A DNA stretch of 29,776 nucleotides. It comes from Methanocorpusculum sp. Its GTDB lineage: Archaea > Halobacteriota > Methanomicrobia > Methanomicrobiales > Methanocorpusculaceae. The notes under the pieces are model-generated. The model saw only the letters and a program-made list of their open reading frames with translations. It ran no database searches and was not told where the DNA came from. Positions within the stretch are counted from its first letter, which is position 1, and each line of letters begins with the position of its first letter. The position numbers were made by a program, and so were the translations under genes. The DNA lies in the NCBI GenBank assembly GCA_029987315.1, contig DALTVZ010000168.1:1-29776 (forward strand). The letters run 5' to 3'. This document shows, one piece after another, positions 1-9,355 of this stretch.

Positions 1-1200
1 AAGGACCAGTGTCGTTGCCCCTATCAGATCGATGGAACTTGTCATGACCGGGACACCGAAGTTATCCGGATCATATCCAAGACGATAGGTAAGGGCCGCG
101 GTATAATAGCCAAGAAAATTCATCACTGTCACAACAATAAGGCCAGCTATCAGTGACAGAAGGATCATTGGGAGAAGTCCAGGCGTCGTGATACCGATTA
201 TCACTGCAGCTGTATGTGAGAGCAGGCCCATAAGAGGGAGCAGGAGCAGAGCATACACATAATTCGCGAAAAAATGTCTCCATACAATTTTTTGCGGGAT
301 ACTTTTCGCATCAACGAGACCCAGATGCATCTCGGTCCCGATCTGTGAGGTCAGGATCCCGCCGATGGATCCGCAGCCGTTCATAAACGGCGAGATGAGG
401 ATCAAAACGGCCGCCGCCGCGATCAGCCCTTCCAGCTGGTTCGTATACAAAACACCGGCGATGATACCCAAAAGGCACAAGGGGGTCAAAAGAGGGAGAC
501 CTTCACGTAAAACATCCTTCATTGTTTTGGTTCCCCCGTACATAGACATGATCGCCCAGATGACCAGTGCAGATATGAGGATTCCAAGAATAGCCTTCCC
601 AATAAATGGGAGCTGCATGACCACGATCGCGGTCCCAACCAAGAGCGGCAGGGTCACGATGTCACCAAACGTGGTTACGACTGGAGCACCGACCATATCG
701 AGATTCCATCTCTTCCGATAACAGATCGCCGAGATCAGGACACCTACAGCGGTAACGATAACACCTGCGATGGTCCCTGAAATGACCGAGATAATGACCA
801 TCTCAACAATGCCGATTACCTCGGTCCCGGTCAGAAAACAGATTATCTTGCCAAAAATCGCCAGAACAACAGAGATGAGCACCGTCAGGATGATCGAAGA
901 ACGAAGATTGTCTCCAAGTTCTGTATCCCGTTCAAGCCTTGTCTCGAATGCTCCTAGGTGCATCGATGAAGACAGTCGTGATGTGAGGATCCCAGCGATC
1001 GCTCCCCGCATATTTATCGAGGGGGTAACGAGAACCATAAGTCCCGGGATAAGAAGCAGAACTGCACTTACAAAACCAAGATAAATACCCGCAATGAAGG
1101 AAAGACTAACACTGATGGTCAGTGTCCAGAGCCCGATAAAAAACTCTTGACGACCGTGAAGAAGGTGACCCTTCACCTTCCCGGCTATCGCCATCCCCAT
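1..1200 (-). CDS. MgtE/SLC41-like divalent cation transporter, partial (C-terminus beyond left edge)
   Basis: The frame stays open from the ATG at 1200 to the window edge (400 codons), so the 3' end is missing. The product is a polytopic membrane protein with two similar halves. Each half carries the MgtE-type signature of a small-residue-rich helix, NMRGAIAGILTSRL in the first and MNGCGSIGGILTSQ in the second, each followed by a MHLG motif. The first half also has a GDIVTLPLL segment. Tandem MgtE membrane domains without the N-terminal CBS region are typical of archaeal SLC41-like proteins, so Mg2+ or another divalent cation is the likely substrate (family knowledge). The start is supported by AGAGGTGA 6 nt before the ATG and by an A/T-rich CTATAAGTATAG stretch near 1230-1241. 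A second in-frame ATG lies at 1194. The substrate is not proven by the sequence. Confidence 0.8.
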   Translation of the reverse strand, partial: MGMAIAGKVKGHLLHGRQEFFIGLWTLTISVSLSFIAGIYLGFVSAVLLLIPGLMVLVTPSINMRGAIAGILTSRLSSSMHLGAFETRLERDTELGDNLRSSIILTVLISVVLAIFGKIICFLTGTEVIGIVEMVIISVISGTIAGVIVTAVGVLISAICYRKRWNLDMVGAPVVTTFGDIVTLPLLVGTAIVVMQLPFIGKAILGILISALVIWAIMSMYGGTKTMKDVLREGLPLLTPLCLLGIIAGVLYTNQLEGLIAAAAVLILISPFMNGCGSIGGILTSQIGTEMHLGLVDAKSIPQKIVWRHFFANYVYALLLLPLMGLLSHTAAVIIGITTPGLLPMILLSLIAGLIVVTVMNFLGYYTAALTYRLGYDPDNFGVPVMTSSIDLIGATTLVL

Positions 1201-1328
1201 CAGGGTTCACCTCTTCTAAGCACATAATACTATACTTATAGGCTCTGAATACGTATGAAGGCTTTGCATTAGGCCATGTCCAGCAGATTATGAACGATTC
1301 TGTATCAGGTATGGATGAATGAATTACG

Positions 1329-1347
1329 ATCTTTTCTAAAAAAAGAT
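1329..1347 (-). terminator. Hairpin with U-run downstream of UPF0210 gene
   Basis: The arms ATCTTTT and AAAAGAT (1329-1335 and 1341-1347) flank a 5-nt loop. On the minus strand this contains a run of seven T. It sits about 20 bp after the UPF0210 stop codon, consistent with an archaeal T-tract terminator. Confidence 0.45.
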
Positions 1348-1367
1348 GATCTGGCGTGATGCCAAAA

Positions 1368-2732
1368 TCAGTTCTTGAAGCTGTGGATAGGCGCCGGGAT
1401 CCTGCCGCCGCGGTTGATGAAATCCTCACATGAAAATTTGTTCACCGGCTGGATAGGGGCATGGCCGAGAAGGCCACCAAATTCAACAGTATCACCAATA
1501 TCTTTTCCAATGACAGGGATAAGACGGACAGCGGTCGTCTTCTGATTGATCATACCGATCGCTGCCTCATCCGCGATGATTCCAGCAATAGTGGTTGCCG
1601 GTGTGTTTCCAGGGATCGCGATCATGTCAAGACCAACAGAACATACCGAGGTCATCGCTTCAAGTTTTTCGATGGTGAGAGCGCCTCTGTTCACAGCATC
1701 GATCATACCCTGATCCTCGCTGATCGGGATGAATGCGCCGGATAGTCCGCCCACAAAGGAGCTTGCCATCACACCGCCTTTTTTGACCTGATCGTTCAAA
1801 AGAGCGAGGGCCGCGGTCGTGCCAGGAGCACCGACCGATTCAAGTCCCATCTCTTCCAAGATCTCAGCCACACTGTCGCCGACTGAAGGTGTTGGTGCAA
1901 GAGATAGATCGACAATGCCAAATGGTATCCCGAGCCTCTCGGACGCCTCGAGTGCGACCAGCTGACCCATACGGGTGACCTTGAAGGCTGTTTTCTTGAT
2001 GGTTTCGCAGAGCACCTCGAAGTTTTGGCCGCGGACCGCTTCGAGAGCGTGCTTGATGACACCGGGACCGCTGACACCTACGTTGATGACGGTGTCGCCT
2101 TCTGTCACGCCATGGAATGCCCCTGCCATGAACGGGTTGTCGTCGGGAGCATTGCAGAACACGACGAGCTTGGCACAACCAAGAGAGTTGTTATCCTTTG
2201 ATGCCTCGGCGGTCGCAAGAACGATCTCGCCCATCAGTTTGACCGCGTCCATGTTTATCCCGGTCTTTGTGGAACCGATATTGACGGAGCTGCAGATCCT
2301 GTCAGTGGTGGCGAGTGCCTGAGGGATCGAAAGGATAAGATAATGTTCAGCTTTGGTCATGCCTTTGGATACCAGCGCCGAGTAGCCGCCGAGAAAGTTG
2401 ACCCCGACCTCTTTTGCGGCCCGGTCGAGGGTCTTTGCTATAGTGACAAAGTCCTCAGGTGAATGGCAGGCTGGACCACCAATGAGTGCGATCGGCGTTA
2501 CGGAGATACGTTTGTTAACGATCGGGATTCCGTATTCCCGCTCGATATCTTTGCCGACCCTGACGAGATCTTTTCCCACACGGGTGATCTTTTCGTATAT
2601 ACGGGCGTTGAGCCGGTCAAGATCGCTATCAATGCAGTCGAGAAGACTGATACCAAGGGTGATCGTTCGAACATCGAGCATCTCCTGCTCGATCATTTTA
2701 TTGGTCTCGTTTACTTCGAAGATGTTTATCAT
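1368..2732 (-). CDS. UPF0210 / DUF711 (PFL-like fold) protein
   Basis: The 454-aa product matches the full length of the UPF0210 (DUF711) family and begins [16 protein letters not shown]. Recognisable family stretches include a [12 protein letters not shown] segment in the middle and glycine-rich loops such as [16 protein letters not shown] near residue 335. Members have a fold related to pyruvate formate-lyase but no established reaction, so no substrate is claimed. The gene lies 9 bp after the ACT-domain gene (UPF0237), a pairing conserved in many bacteria and archaea. The ACT partner probably senses a small ligand, perhaps an amino acid, for this protein. A GGGG-containing ribosome-binding sequence overlaps the stop of the upstream gene, suggesting translational coupling. 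It is intact. Confidence 0.9.
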   Translation of the reverse strand: MINIFEVNETNKMIEQEMLDVRTITLGISLLDCIDSDLDRLNARIYEKITRVGKDLVRVGKDIEREYGIPIVNKRISVTPIALIGGPACHSPEDFVTIAKTLDRAAKEVGVNFLGGYSALVSKGMTKAEHYLILSIPQALATTDRICSSVNIGSTKTGINMDAVKLMGEIVLATAEASKDNNSLGCAKLVVFCNAPDDNPFMAGAFHGVTEGDTVINVGVSGPGVIKHALEAVRGQNFEVLCETIKKTAFKVTRMGQLVALEASERLGIPFGIVDLSLAPTPSVGDSVAEILEEMGLESVGAPGTTAALALLNDQVKKGGVMASSFVGGLSGAFIPISEDQGMIDAVNRGALTIEKLEAMTSVCSVGLDMIAIPGNTPATTIAGIIADEAAIGMINQKTTAVRLIPVIGKDIGDTVEFGGLLGHAPIQPVNKFSCEDFINRGGRIPAPIHSFKN

Positions 2733-2741
2733 GAAAGCCCC

Positions 2742-3014
2742 TTAGATGCGGTGCATCTTTTCGAAGATCTCTTCACGCTGACATCTGATATGGACACCGA
2801 TCTCTTCGCCTATTTTTTCAAGATCTTGTGCCATATCGCCAAACGGCATATCGGCATTTCCCGTATCGACGATCATCATCATATTGAAGTAGCCTTGGAC
2901 GATCGTTTGTGATATATCCTCGACATTGATATGATTATTCGATAAATATGTGCAAACTTTTGCGATGATGCCGACTGCATCCTTTCCAACGACGGTGATG
3001 ATTGTTTTGTTCAT
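2742..3014 (-). CDS. UPF0237 ACT-domain protein
   Basis: This 90-aa protein is a single ACT domain. It has the ITVVGKDAVGIIAKV opening strand-loop-helix and the ISQTIVQGYFNMMMIVD second strand, and resembles the regulatory domain of GcvR-like proteins. ACT domains bind small ligands, often amino acids, at dimer interfaces (family knowledge); the ligand here is unknown. AAGGAG lies 5 nt before the ATG, which fixes the start. It is the first gene of a two-gene operon with the UPF0210 gene, which starts 9 bp downstream. Confidence 0.9.
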   Translation of the reverse strand: MNKTIITVVGKDAVGIIAKVCTYLSNNHINVEDISQTIVQGYFNMMMIVDTGNADMPFGDMAQDLEKIGEEIGVHIRCQREEIFEKMHRI

Positions 3015-3103
3015 GTTTTTCTCCTTATGGTTTATTCAAAAAGTTACTTAGCTATTCTGTGTGTATTGACAAATAACTTTGTTTGTTCGAGGAGAAGAAG
3101 AAC

Positions 3104-4144
3104 TCAGCACCAGGAGGTGAAGGTTGTCTGGCGGCTACGGCCAAGAGAGAGATACGGCAGAGCACGTTTCATGATGACGCCGCATTCTCGTAGCACGGCA
3201 GGGTCACTTACATTGCAGGCCTCTCGCTTTTTTAAAATAGATGCGGCACTGGCAAGGCCGATTCCGGGGACGCGAAGAAGTTGAGACCGATCAGCGGTGA
3301 GCGGGTCCACTTTAGGGAGATTTTGTGCAAGAAGAATCTTTGGATCGGTGTTTAGAAGCATGCCGTTTTCGTCGAATACTAAAGATGTCTCGGCTCGTTC
3401 ATACTTATAGAGTCCAAGGAGTGCGTCGATCTGATACCATCTGTTTGCTCGCCAAACCGGGGTGCTTTCATGATTTTCCATAGGTGTTCCATCAACGGGA
3501 TAGAATGCGGAGTAGTAGACCCTTGCAGGATCGTACTTTTCATAACTGGTCATGACGGTCTGGAAGATGTCAGCGTCCGATTCGCCTGCGGCGCCGACAA
3601 CGAACTGGGTGGAGTGGCGACCGGGCATGATCTCAGCGAGCCATTTGTGCCGGGTAAGAAGGTCGGATGTGTAATTTTTTACGCTGGCGATCTCGGAAAG
3701 ATGGGAGGCGCTGGGTGCTTCAAGGTTGATGCTCAGCCGGGTGGCATATTTTGCCATTTCAGAGATGTCTGTACGGTTTGCTCCCGGCAGGACCTTGAGA
3801 TGGAGGTATCCGTCGTATCCTGAGGTCCTAAGGATCTTGGCGGTCTCGGTGAGTTTTTCCATGCCGAGATCGACGTCGCCGCGGGGGATCCCGGTGCTTA
3901 AAAGAAGGCCGCAGACTTTTCCCTGACGGTGGAGTTCGAGGTAGCCATGAGCGAGCTCCTCGGGTGTGAAGGAGATGCCGGTCTTTTTGGTACAAATACC
4001 ACAGTAGGCACAGTCAAACGAACAGGTGCCGTCAAGAAGGATCCGCATCGGGGTGCATTGATGCGTTTTTCCTTCGTTTCGCCCTGTCTGATCGAAGAAT
4101 TGAGAGCTTGTTGCCCGCTCGATCTTTTGCATGAGTTCCGACAT
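3104..4144 (-). CDS. Radical SAM protein with C-terminal helix-hairpin-helix (putative DNA modification/repair type)
   Basis: The 346-aa protein has the radical SAM 4Fe-4S motif CX3CX2C at C41, C45 and C48 (CSFDCAYC). A TIM-barrel core follows (SINLEAPS, HSTQFVVGAAGE). The C-terminal helix-hairpin-helix LLRVPGIGLASAASILKKR (about 289-307) is a nonspecific DNA-binding element. This combination matches the family annotated as putative DNA modification/repair radical SAM protein, often found next to a uracil-DNA glycosylase-like gene in bacteria (family knowledge). No such glycosylase is visible here. uvrB lies immediately upstream on the same strand. There is no Shine-Dalgarno sequence, but a TATA box is centred 29 bp before the ATG, so the mRNA is probably leaderless. 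Substrate unknown. Confidence 0.85.
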   Translation of the reverse strand: MSELMQKIERATSSQFFDQTGRNEGKTHQCTPMRILLDGTCSFDCAYCGICTKKTGISFTPEELAHGYLELHRQGKVCGLLLSTGIPRGDVDLGMEKLTETAKILRTSGYDGYLHLKVLPGANRTDISEMAKYATRLSINLEAPSASHLSEIASVKNYTSDLLTRHKWLAEIMPGRHSTQFVVGAAGESDADIFQTVMTSYEKYDPARVYYSAFYPVDGTPMENHESTPVWRANRWYQIDALLGLYKYERAETSLVFDENGMLLNTDPKILLAQNLPKVDPLTADRSQLLRVPGIGLASAASILKKREACNVSDPAVLRECGVIMKRALPYLSLGRSRQTTFTSWC

Positions 4145-4169
4145 TCCATGTAAGTATCGGCATGGGGGA

Positions 4170-4176
4170 TTATAAA
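4170..4176 (-). promoter_or_regulatory. TATA box of the radical SAM gene
   Basis: TTTATAA on the minus strand is centred at 4173, 29 bp before the ATG at 4144. This is the spacing expected for transcription starting at or within a few bases of the start codon. Confidence 0.6.
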
Positions 4177-4313
4177 CCCCAAACCGCGCGGTGCGATAGT
4201 GCCTCGGGGTGCTACAAAAAAGGCGCTCTCAGTGAGAGAGGTGCTTGCAAAAAAATGAGAAAAATAACAGTGAATACTATTTTTGGAGTGGATATTGGGC
4301 ATAGATAGATGAG

Positions 4314-4319
4314 AAAAAA
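4314..4319 (-). terminator. T-tract after uvrB
   Basis: A run of six T on the minus strand lies 22 bp after the uvrB stop codon. A further T-rich stretch follows near 4250-4265. This is typical of archaeal termination without a strong hairpin. Confidence 0.35.
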
Positions 4320-4341
4320 GATCCAGAATAAAGCCCGCCAC

Positions 4342-6279
4342 TCATTCCAAACTGCTTCGAAGTGCCTTCACCCGATCACGCAGCTGAATCGCCCGCTCAA
4401 AGTTCAGCGATGACGCCGCAGTATTCATCTCGGCCTCCAACTCGATGATCAGGTTCGGGATCTCAGCCTTTGGCAGATGCTTGATATCCTTGATATCGAT
4501 CTCCTTCTCCCGCACCGGTTTTTTGATCGTCACCGGCGTGATCCCGTGCTCCTCATTGTATGCGATCTGCATAAGACGACGGCGGGAGGTCTCGGCCAAA
4601 GCCTCCTTCATCGAGTCGGTCATCTTGTCAGCATACAGCACAACAAACGAATCCGCATTTCGGGCCGCACGCCCGATGATCTGGATAAGACTTCTTGCGT
4701 CCCGCAAAAATCCTTCCTTATCCGCATCAAGGATCCCGATGAACCCGACCTCCGGGATATCGATACCCTCACGCAGCAGATTGATCCCAACCAGCACATC
4801 GAAGATCCCTAGCCTGAGCTGACGGATAAGCTCCGTCCGTTCCAGTGTCTGGACCTCAGAATGTAGATACCGTGTCTTGATTCCCTGACCAGCAAGATAC
4901 TCGGTCAGCTCTTCTGCCAGCTTCTTTGTCAGCGTCGTCACGAGGGCCCGGTCGCCTCGTGCGATCACGGCGCTGATCTCCCGCATCAGATCGTCCGTCT
5001 GACCAGTTATCGGCCGGACCTCGACCACCGGATCGACCAGACCTGTCGGTCGAATGATCTGCTCGACAATATTCTCCGAATGGGTCCGTTCATACTCAGC
5101 CGGCGTTGCCGAAACGAAGATCACCTGAGTTAGATACTTCTCGAACTCAGCAAACTTCAGCGGCCGGTTATCGAATGCGCTTGGCAGGCGAAATCCATAC
5201 TCTACAAGAGACTGTTTGCGCGAATGATCGCCATTATACATCCCCCGGACCTGTGGGAGGGACTGGTGACTTTCATCGATCACCATTAAAAAATCGTCTG
5301 GGAAATAATCCAACAGGCAGAACGGTTTCTCACCCGCAGCACGCCGGTCGAAGTGCCGAGAATAATTCTCGATCCCCTTACATGATCCGGTCTCCTCGAT
5401 CATCTCCAGATCATACTGCGTCCTCTGACGGAGCCGGTGTGCCGCAAGATCGTCCAGACGACCCTCGGCAAGAACCATCTCAAGCTCAGCCCGGATCGAA
5501 TCAAGGGCCGCCTGTTTTTCTGACTCCGGGATAACGAAGTGACGGGCAGGATAAATAAAAAAGTACTCCATCCGCTCCTTCTCCTTCCCCGTGTTTTTAT
5601 CGATCTCACTGATCCGTTCGATCGTATCGCCGAAAAGCTCGACCCGAATGATATCATTGAAGTATCCCGGGATGAGATCCACTGTGTCGCCTTTGACACG
5701 GAACCGTCCTGGCATCAGCTCAGTATCATTCCTCTCAAACAGGATCGAGACCAGCCGTTCCTGGATCTCACGGCGGCTGATGATCTGCCCCTGCCTAAGC
5801 TCAAACCCGAGATTCTGGAAATTTTCCGGGTTCCCAAGACCGTAGATACAGGAAACGGACGCGATCACGATGGTGTCCCGGTGAGAGAGAATGGACGCCG
5901 TCGCAGCAAGCCGCATCATCTCGATCTTAGGATTGATGGACGCGTCCTTCTCTATATACTGATCCTTTTTCGCGATGTAACTCTCAGGCTGGTAAAAATC
6001 ATAGTACGAGACGAAGTACTCAACATGATTGTTCGGGAAGAAATCTTTGAACTCATTGTAAAGCTGGGCAGCAAGAGTTTTGTTGTGTGCCAGAACAAGG
6101 GTCGGCCGCTGCACGTTCTGGATCACGTTTGCGATCGTAAAAGTCTTGCCTGAACCGGTGACCCCAAGAAGCGTCTGATATTGTTCACCGTAGACAAGAC
6201 CGTCGGTCAACTCTTCGATCGCTTTTGGCTGGGACCCTTTCGGAGAGTATGAGGATTGGAGGGAGAATTGGTCAGGCAT
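4342..6279 (-). CDS. uvrB: Excinuclease ABC subunit B
   Basis: UvrB is the DNA-damage verification helicase of nucleotide excision repair and works with UvrA and UvrC. The 645-aa product is close to bacterial length. Walker A GVTGSGKT is at 39-46. The beta-hairpin that clamps DNA is at 92-101 ([10 protein letters not shown]) with the key tyrosines retained. The DEAD-like DESHQ is near 340. Motif V ([14 protein letters not shown]) and motif VI (IGRAARN) lie near 500-540. A C-terminal UVR helical hairpin that binds UvrC ([25 protein letters not shown]) closes the protein. Archaea carrying UvrABC are thought to have acquired it from bacteria. The start is 2 bp after the stop of the DUF4013-like gene, suggesting cotranscription. 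UvrA and UvrC are not in this window. Confidence 0.97.
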   Translation of the reverse strand: MPDQFSLQSSYSPKGSQPKAIEELTDGLVYGEQYQTLLGVTGSGKTFTIANVIQNVQRPTLVLAHNKTLAAQLYNEFKDFFPNNHVEYFVSYYDFYQPESYIAKKDQYIEKDASINPKIEMMRLAATASILSHRDTIVIASVSCIYGLGNPENFQNLGFELRQGQIISRREIQERLVSILFERNDTELMPGRFRVKGDTVDLIPGYFNDIIRVELFGDTIERISEIDKNTGKEKERMEYFFIYPARHFVIPESEKQAALDSIRAELEMVLAEGRLDDLAAHRLRQRTQYDLEMIEETGSCKGIENYSRHFDRRAAGEKPFCLLDYFPDDFLMVIDESHQSLPQVRGMYNGDHSRKQSLVEYGFRLPSAFDNRPLKFAEFEKYLTQVIFVSATPAEYERTHSENIVEQIIRPTGLVDPVVEVRPITGQTDDLMREISAVIARGDRALVTTLTKKLAEELTEYLAGQGIKTRYLHSEVQTLERTELIRQLRLGIFDVLVGINLLREGIDIPEVGFIGILDADKEGFLRDARSLIQIIGRAARNADSFVVLYADKMTDSMKEALAETSRRRLMQIAYNEEHGITPVTIKKPVREKEIDIKDIKHLPKAEIPNLIIELEAEMNTAASSLNFERAIQLRDRVKALRSSLE

Positions 6280-6281
6280 GG

Positions 6282-7190
6282 TCAGAAATCATCGAAGTCG
6301 ACATCGTCCTCCTCCTGGAAATGGAATGCCGTATCATACACCTCAGAGAGATATTTGATGAAAAACACGATGGTCGGGATCATGACGAAAAAGTAGACGC
6401 CAAGAAGAACCACAATAGCGACACCATTGTATGCAAAGATCTGTGCAAGAGTTACAAGAATAAACGTGACCAGAAGGAAAAGGATGCTCATGATAACTAG
6501 TGAGAGGACATAGTCATACCAGCCGATTTTTTTGATAATTTGGCAGATGCGGCGAATATCGGTTGCCTCTCGAAGCGAGCCGGATCTGGTCAGATGGACG
6601 AGCCCCGCAAATGCAAAAAGGGAGACCATTATCATCGTGATAAACTCGACACCCACATATGAAAGTGTGATGAGAACGGTGAACAGACTGCCCAGAGCCA
6701 TGACATCTATCGTGGTATACAACCCTGCTTCAGGAAACAGATAATAAAAGACCATCGCATATATAAGCGAGATGACGATCATCGGGATTGCATAGTACAT
6801 GATCACGCAATTGATACGCCATCCGCTGAAAAAGAGCCCCCAGAGATTCGTGTGATCAGGGGGCGTAGATCCGTCGCTTTTGGCGATCCGATAACAATAT
6901 CCTTGGATTAGGGGGACAAAGAAGACACAGGAGAGGCTGATGACGACGGCCAGATATTGCAGGATGCCTGAGAGGCTTGCCGCGGTGAATCCGTAATTTT
7001 CATTGACCAGGATGCCCTCAAGGAGCGGCAGAACGGCAAACTGGAATATGAGGGAGACAACGGCCAGACATACGAGGATCGGAATGACTAAGAAGAGAAA
7101 AAGAACGATCCACCGAGGAAGTTCTTTCAGGCCGAAAAACGCCTCTTTAGTATAGATATAAGCTCCTGATATGATATCTGCATGTTCCAT
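6282..7190 (-). CDS. DUF4013-like polytopic membrane protein
   Basis: The 302-aa protein has about six hydrophobic segments, with soluble loops around [10 protein letters not shown] and [10 protein letters not shown]. The pattern of YTKEAFFGL at the N-terminus, [13 protein letters not shown] and [14 protein letters not shown] resembles the DUF4013 family of archaeal and bacterial membrane proteins of unknown role. The start is placed at 7190 rather than the longer frame at 7256: AAGGA lies 8-9 nt before this ATG and a TATA box (7229-7235) lies inside the longer frame. The C-terminus is strongly acidic ([11 protein letters not shown]). A similar tail ends the unrelated PH-like membrane protein at 22490. 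uvrB follows after 2 bp. Confidence 0.75.
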   Translation of the reverse strand: MEHADIISGAYIYTKEAFFGLKELPRWIVLFLFLVIPILVCLAVVSLIFQFAVLPLLEGILVNENYGFTAASLSGILQYLAVVISLSCVFFVPLIQGYCYRIAKSDGSTPPDHTNLWGLFFSGWRINCVIMYYAIPMIVISLIYAMVFYYLFPEAGLYTTIDVMALGSLFTVLITLSYVGVEFITMIMVSLFAFAGLVHLTRSGSLREATDIRRICQIIKKIGWYDYVLSLVIMSILFLLVTFILVTLAQIFAYNGVAIVVLLGVYFFVMIPTIVFFIKYLSEVYDTAFHFQEEDDVDFDDF

Positions 7191-7228
7191 AGGTGCTGTC
7201 CTTACGTAATTACTATAGTTCAACTTTG

Positions 7229-7235
7229 TTATAAA
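7229..7235 (-). promoter_or_regulatory. TATA box of the DUF4013-like gene/uvrB unit
   Basis: TTTATAA on the minus strand is centred at 7232. It predicts a start of transcription near 7205 and a leader of about 15 nt containing the AAGGA ribosome-binding site for the ATG at 7190. Confidence 0.55.
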
Positions 7236-7259
7236 CTGTTGGCTGTACTTGCACACCGA

Positions 7260-8201
7260 TCACACGGCATGCCATAAAAATTTCTCGGAACGCAGGCCTT
7301 TTTTCTTCTGGCCGTTTGGTGTTTCGGCAAGGTCATCGATGATACTTCTAAGAAGAGAGCTGTCTGAGTCTGCTTTGTGAACGAGCCAGGCCTCGACGGT
7401 GAGCGGGATCACATCGCCGTATGAGCCGTGGTGAGACTGGATGATATGCCGGAGCTGGAGGAGCTGGGCATCAGAGAGGATATGTTTGTGCTCATCGATG
7501 TACATGATCCCCATGGTGATGTGTTCGATGAGGTTGTAGGTATCATTTGGGACGTATCCGTACCCGACTTTGTCGAAGCAGAATATCTTGCCAATGTCAT
7601 GAAGAACGGCTCCGGCGATGACCATGTCTCGGTTTATGTCAGATCTGGAGATGGTATCAATGAGAGAAAGTGCAATTTGAACGGTCTCGAGGGAGTGTTC
7701 ACAGAGGCCCCCGGTGTATTCATGGTGACGGCGGATGGCGGCCGGGCATTCATAGAAACGTGAATCAAGACAGCAGGTAACGAAAAGTTTGAGATCGGTG
7801 TTTCTGATGCTTCCAACGACCTTCTGGATCTCCAGAGCATTGGCTTCAAGTTTTGCCGGCGTATAGACGAACGCGTTTTCATGACTGGGAGCCAGTTTGA
7901 CCGGGCCCGCGAAAAGATCTTTGACGGACTCGGCCGAGTCGGAGAAAACATACAATTCGCCGTTCTGATTGGCTCTGCCTTTTCCGGATATTTTATAAAC
8001 GCGGCCTACCTGTATGATCCTTGGGACCTCAGCAGCTTTTTCTCCATAAAACTTTCCTTCGATGACGCCTGTCTTGTCGACAAGAGTAAGATGGGCGAAC
8101 TGCTCGCCGCCTTTGCTTCGAAGTTCTGCACGCTTGACCAGGAAGTAGGAGTTCACCACAGTGGACTCACCAATTTGTTCTACGAATTGTGTTTTTTGCA
8201 T
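7260..8201 (-). CDS. YhaM-like OB-fold/HD-domain phosphohydrolase (putative 3'-5' exoribonuclease)
   Basis: The 313-aa protein has an N-terminal OB-fold (about 12-90; FAHLTLVDKTGVIEGKFYG, then GRVYKISGKG) and a C-terminal HD domain. HD-domain metal ligands are visible: H169 in GGLCEHSLE, the HD pair at 201-202 (VLHDIGKIF), H227 in LIEHITMG, HH at 257-258 (SHHGSYGD) and a late Asp in HKADSD. This OB-HD order and length match YhaM/CbfI, a 3'-5' exoribonuclease of Firmicutes; RNA or DNA as substrate here is inference. The start is fixed by GAGGAT six nt before the ATG. It precedes the DUF4013-like gene by 69 bp, but that gene has its own TATA box. Confidence 0.85.
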   Translation of the reverse strand: MQKTQFVEQIGESTVVNSYFLVKRAELRSKGGEQFAHLTLVDKTGVIEGKFYGEKAAEVPRIIQVGRVYKISGKGRANQNGELYVFSDSAESVKDLFAGPVKLAPSHENAFVYTPAKLEANALEIQKVVGSIRNTDLKLFVTCCLDSRFYECPAAIRRHHEYTGGLCEHSLETVQIALSLIDTISRSDINRDMVIAGAVLHDIGKIFCFDKVGYGYVPNDTYNLIEHITMGIMYIDEHKHILSDAQLLQLRHIIQSHHGSYGDVIPLTVEAWLVHKADSDSSLLRSIIDDLAETPNGQKKKGLRSEKFLWHAV

Positions 8202-8714
8202 TTGTATCCTCGAAATTTTGTATCTCTGAAAGTATAGTTGATAGTAGTAGTGTGTTGCCGAAATTAATCATGATTCTGTTTTATGGCGTCAAAAAGGAGA
8301 GCGAAAAATGTGAGGGGTTCATATGTGGTAACTATCGTAAAATGCACCGGCAGAGTATGAGGGAGAAAAATCCAGATACATAAGGAGATTTAAGAGAATT
8401 TTGTTGAGAGAGAGAGAGGGATAGGCCATTTATACAAATGGCGAGTTTACCCATAAAAAAGTAACATTTTGCCTGCTGTTTAGAGGATAACACGTGCACG
8501 TGTGCCATATGTGATATATTTATATGATACAAGAAGCCATATTCAATAAATTTGTCTTAATTCAAGGTTTTGAGTGAGTCCCCATTTACATGACAAAAAG
8601 ATGATTTGAAACATGGTCTTATTTATTAAGATGCAGTTTCGAAAAGATCTAGGATCTCCCTGGATTTGATCATAAAAACTATTATTGACCTTGAACATTA
8701 TTTCAAAAACAATT
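8202..8714. other. 513-bp intergenic region between divergent genes, with two palindromes
   Basis: I find no credible gene here. It separates the YhaM-like gene (minus) from a small membrane protein gene (plus). It contains the perfect 14-bp palindrome ACACGTGCACGTGT at 8490-8503 and a small hairpin, GCCATTT-ATAC-AAATGGC, at 8425-8442. A GA repeat (gagagagagagagg) lies at about 8406-8420. The short frames here have no recognisable protein features. A regulatory or small-RNA role is possible but unproven. Confidence 0.4.
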
Positions 8715-9146
8715 ATGGCACGCGTATATAAAAGAGAGAATCCAAAGAAAAAACGCAGATTTGTAATAGCATTTTTTGTTGTCATTATGTTCGCTGTATT
8801 TGGTGTTGCCGTATTTGCCGGATTTTTAGGATCAAATTATATGTTTCATAAATCCCTTGAGGATCCAGATGTGGTACTCAATATCATGGTTTCCGGCGGA
8901 GATATAGTAGTAACGACTCATGAAGGGCGAAGGATCATTGAGCTCTTCATCCTTGTATTAGAGATCGAAGGGGTGTCACTATCGGATTCAGTTTCTAGGA
9001 TGTCAGCACCTTCCGGAGGCAAGGGGGAGGTCCGATATTTCGGGGTCTGTAATGGGGTAACAGGTGTCAGAGAGGTCGCTGTTCGTGGGATATTTGCGGA
9101 CGGAAGTTCATCACTGCTGAAGGTGTATACAATATCATTTACGTGA
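8715..9146 (+). CDS. Small membrane-anchored protein of unknown function
   Basis: The 143-aa protein has a very basic N-terminus (MARVYKRENPKKKRRF), one hydrophobic helix at about 17-40, and a beta-rich domain. The domain contains MVSGGDIVVTT, a central LFILVLEIEGVSL strand and VTGVREVAVRGIFADGS. That pattern is reminiscent of pilin-like or other archaeal surface domains, but I do not recognise the family with confidence. The ATG at 8715 is preferred over one 30 nt upstream because the basic stretch then forms the natural N-terminus and an A/T-rich element (8672-8678) lies upstream. It stands alone and converges on the lipoprotein gene. Confidence 0.6.
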   Translation: MARVYKRENPKKKRRFVIAFFVVIMFAVFGVAVFAGFLGSNYMFHKSLEDPDVVLNIMVSGGDIVVTTHEGRRIIELFILVLEIEGVSLSDSVSRMSAPSGGKGEVRYFGVCNGVTGVREVAVRGIFADGSSSLLKVYTISFT

Positions 9147-9355
9147 GTGATTGAGGGTGAGTTACTGACGGATCATTTAGTATCTCATGAAACTGCCACA
9201 TTAATTATGAAACCAAATAAAAATTTTGCTTATTGCTGTTTTGTTATTTTTCAGGATATTTATACGATAGCCTGATACCAAAATATTCGATAAATTGATG
9301 TTCGATGTTTCAAAAGAAAAGCTCGATTTGTCGAAGAGCCAAAAAAAAGTTGGGA

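Noticed and set aside
365..1084. Plus-strand frames of 118 and 104 aa
   Set aside because: They lie antisense to the MgtE-like gene, which has clear family motifs and remains open for 400 codons; the plus-strand products have no recognisable features.
2463..2912. 149-aa plus-strand frame
   Set aside because: It is antisense to the UPF0237/UPF0210 pair and spans the junction of both genes; no family features.
3898..4341. 147-aa minus-strand frame
   Set aside because: It overlaps the N-terminus of the radical SAM gene in another frame, and the radical SAM frame has the cysteine motif and a well-placed TATA box.
5539..6153. 204-aa plus-strand frame
   Set aside because: It is antisense to uvrB; its length results from codon bias.
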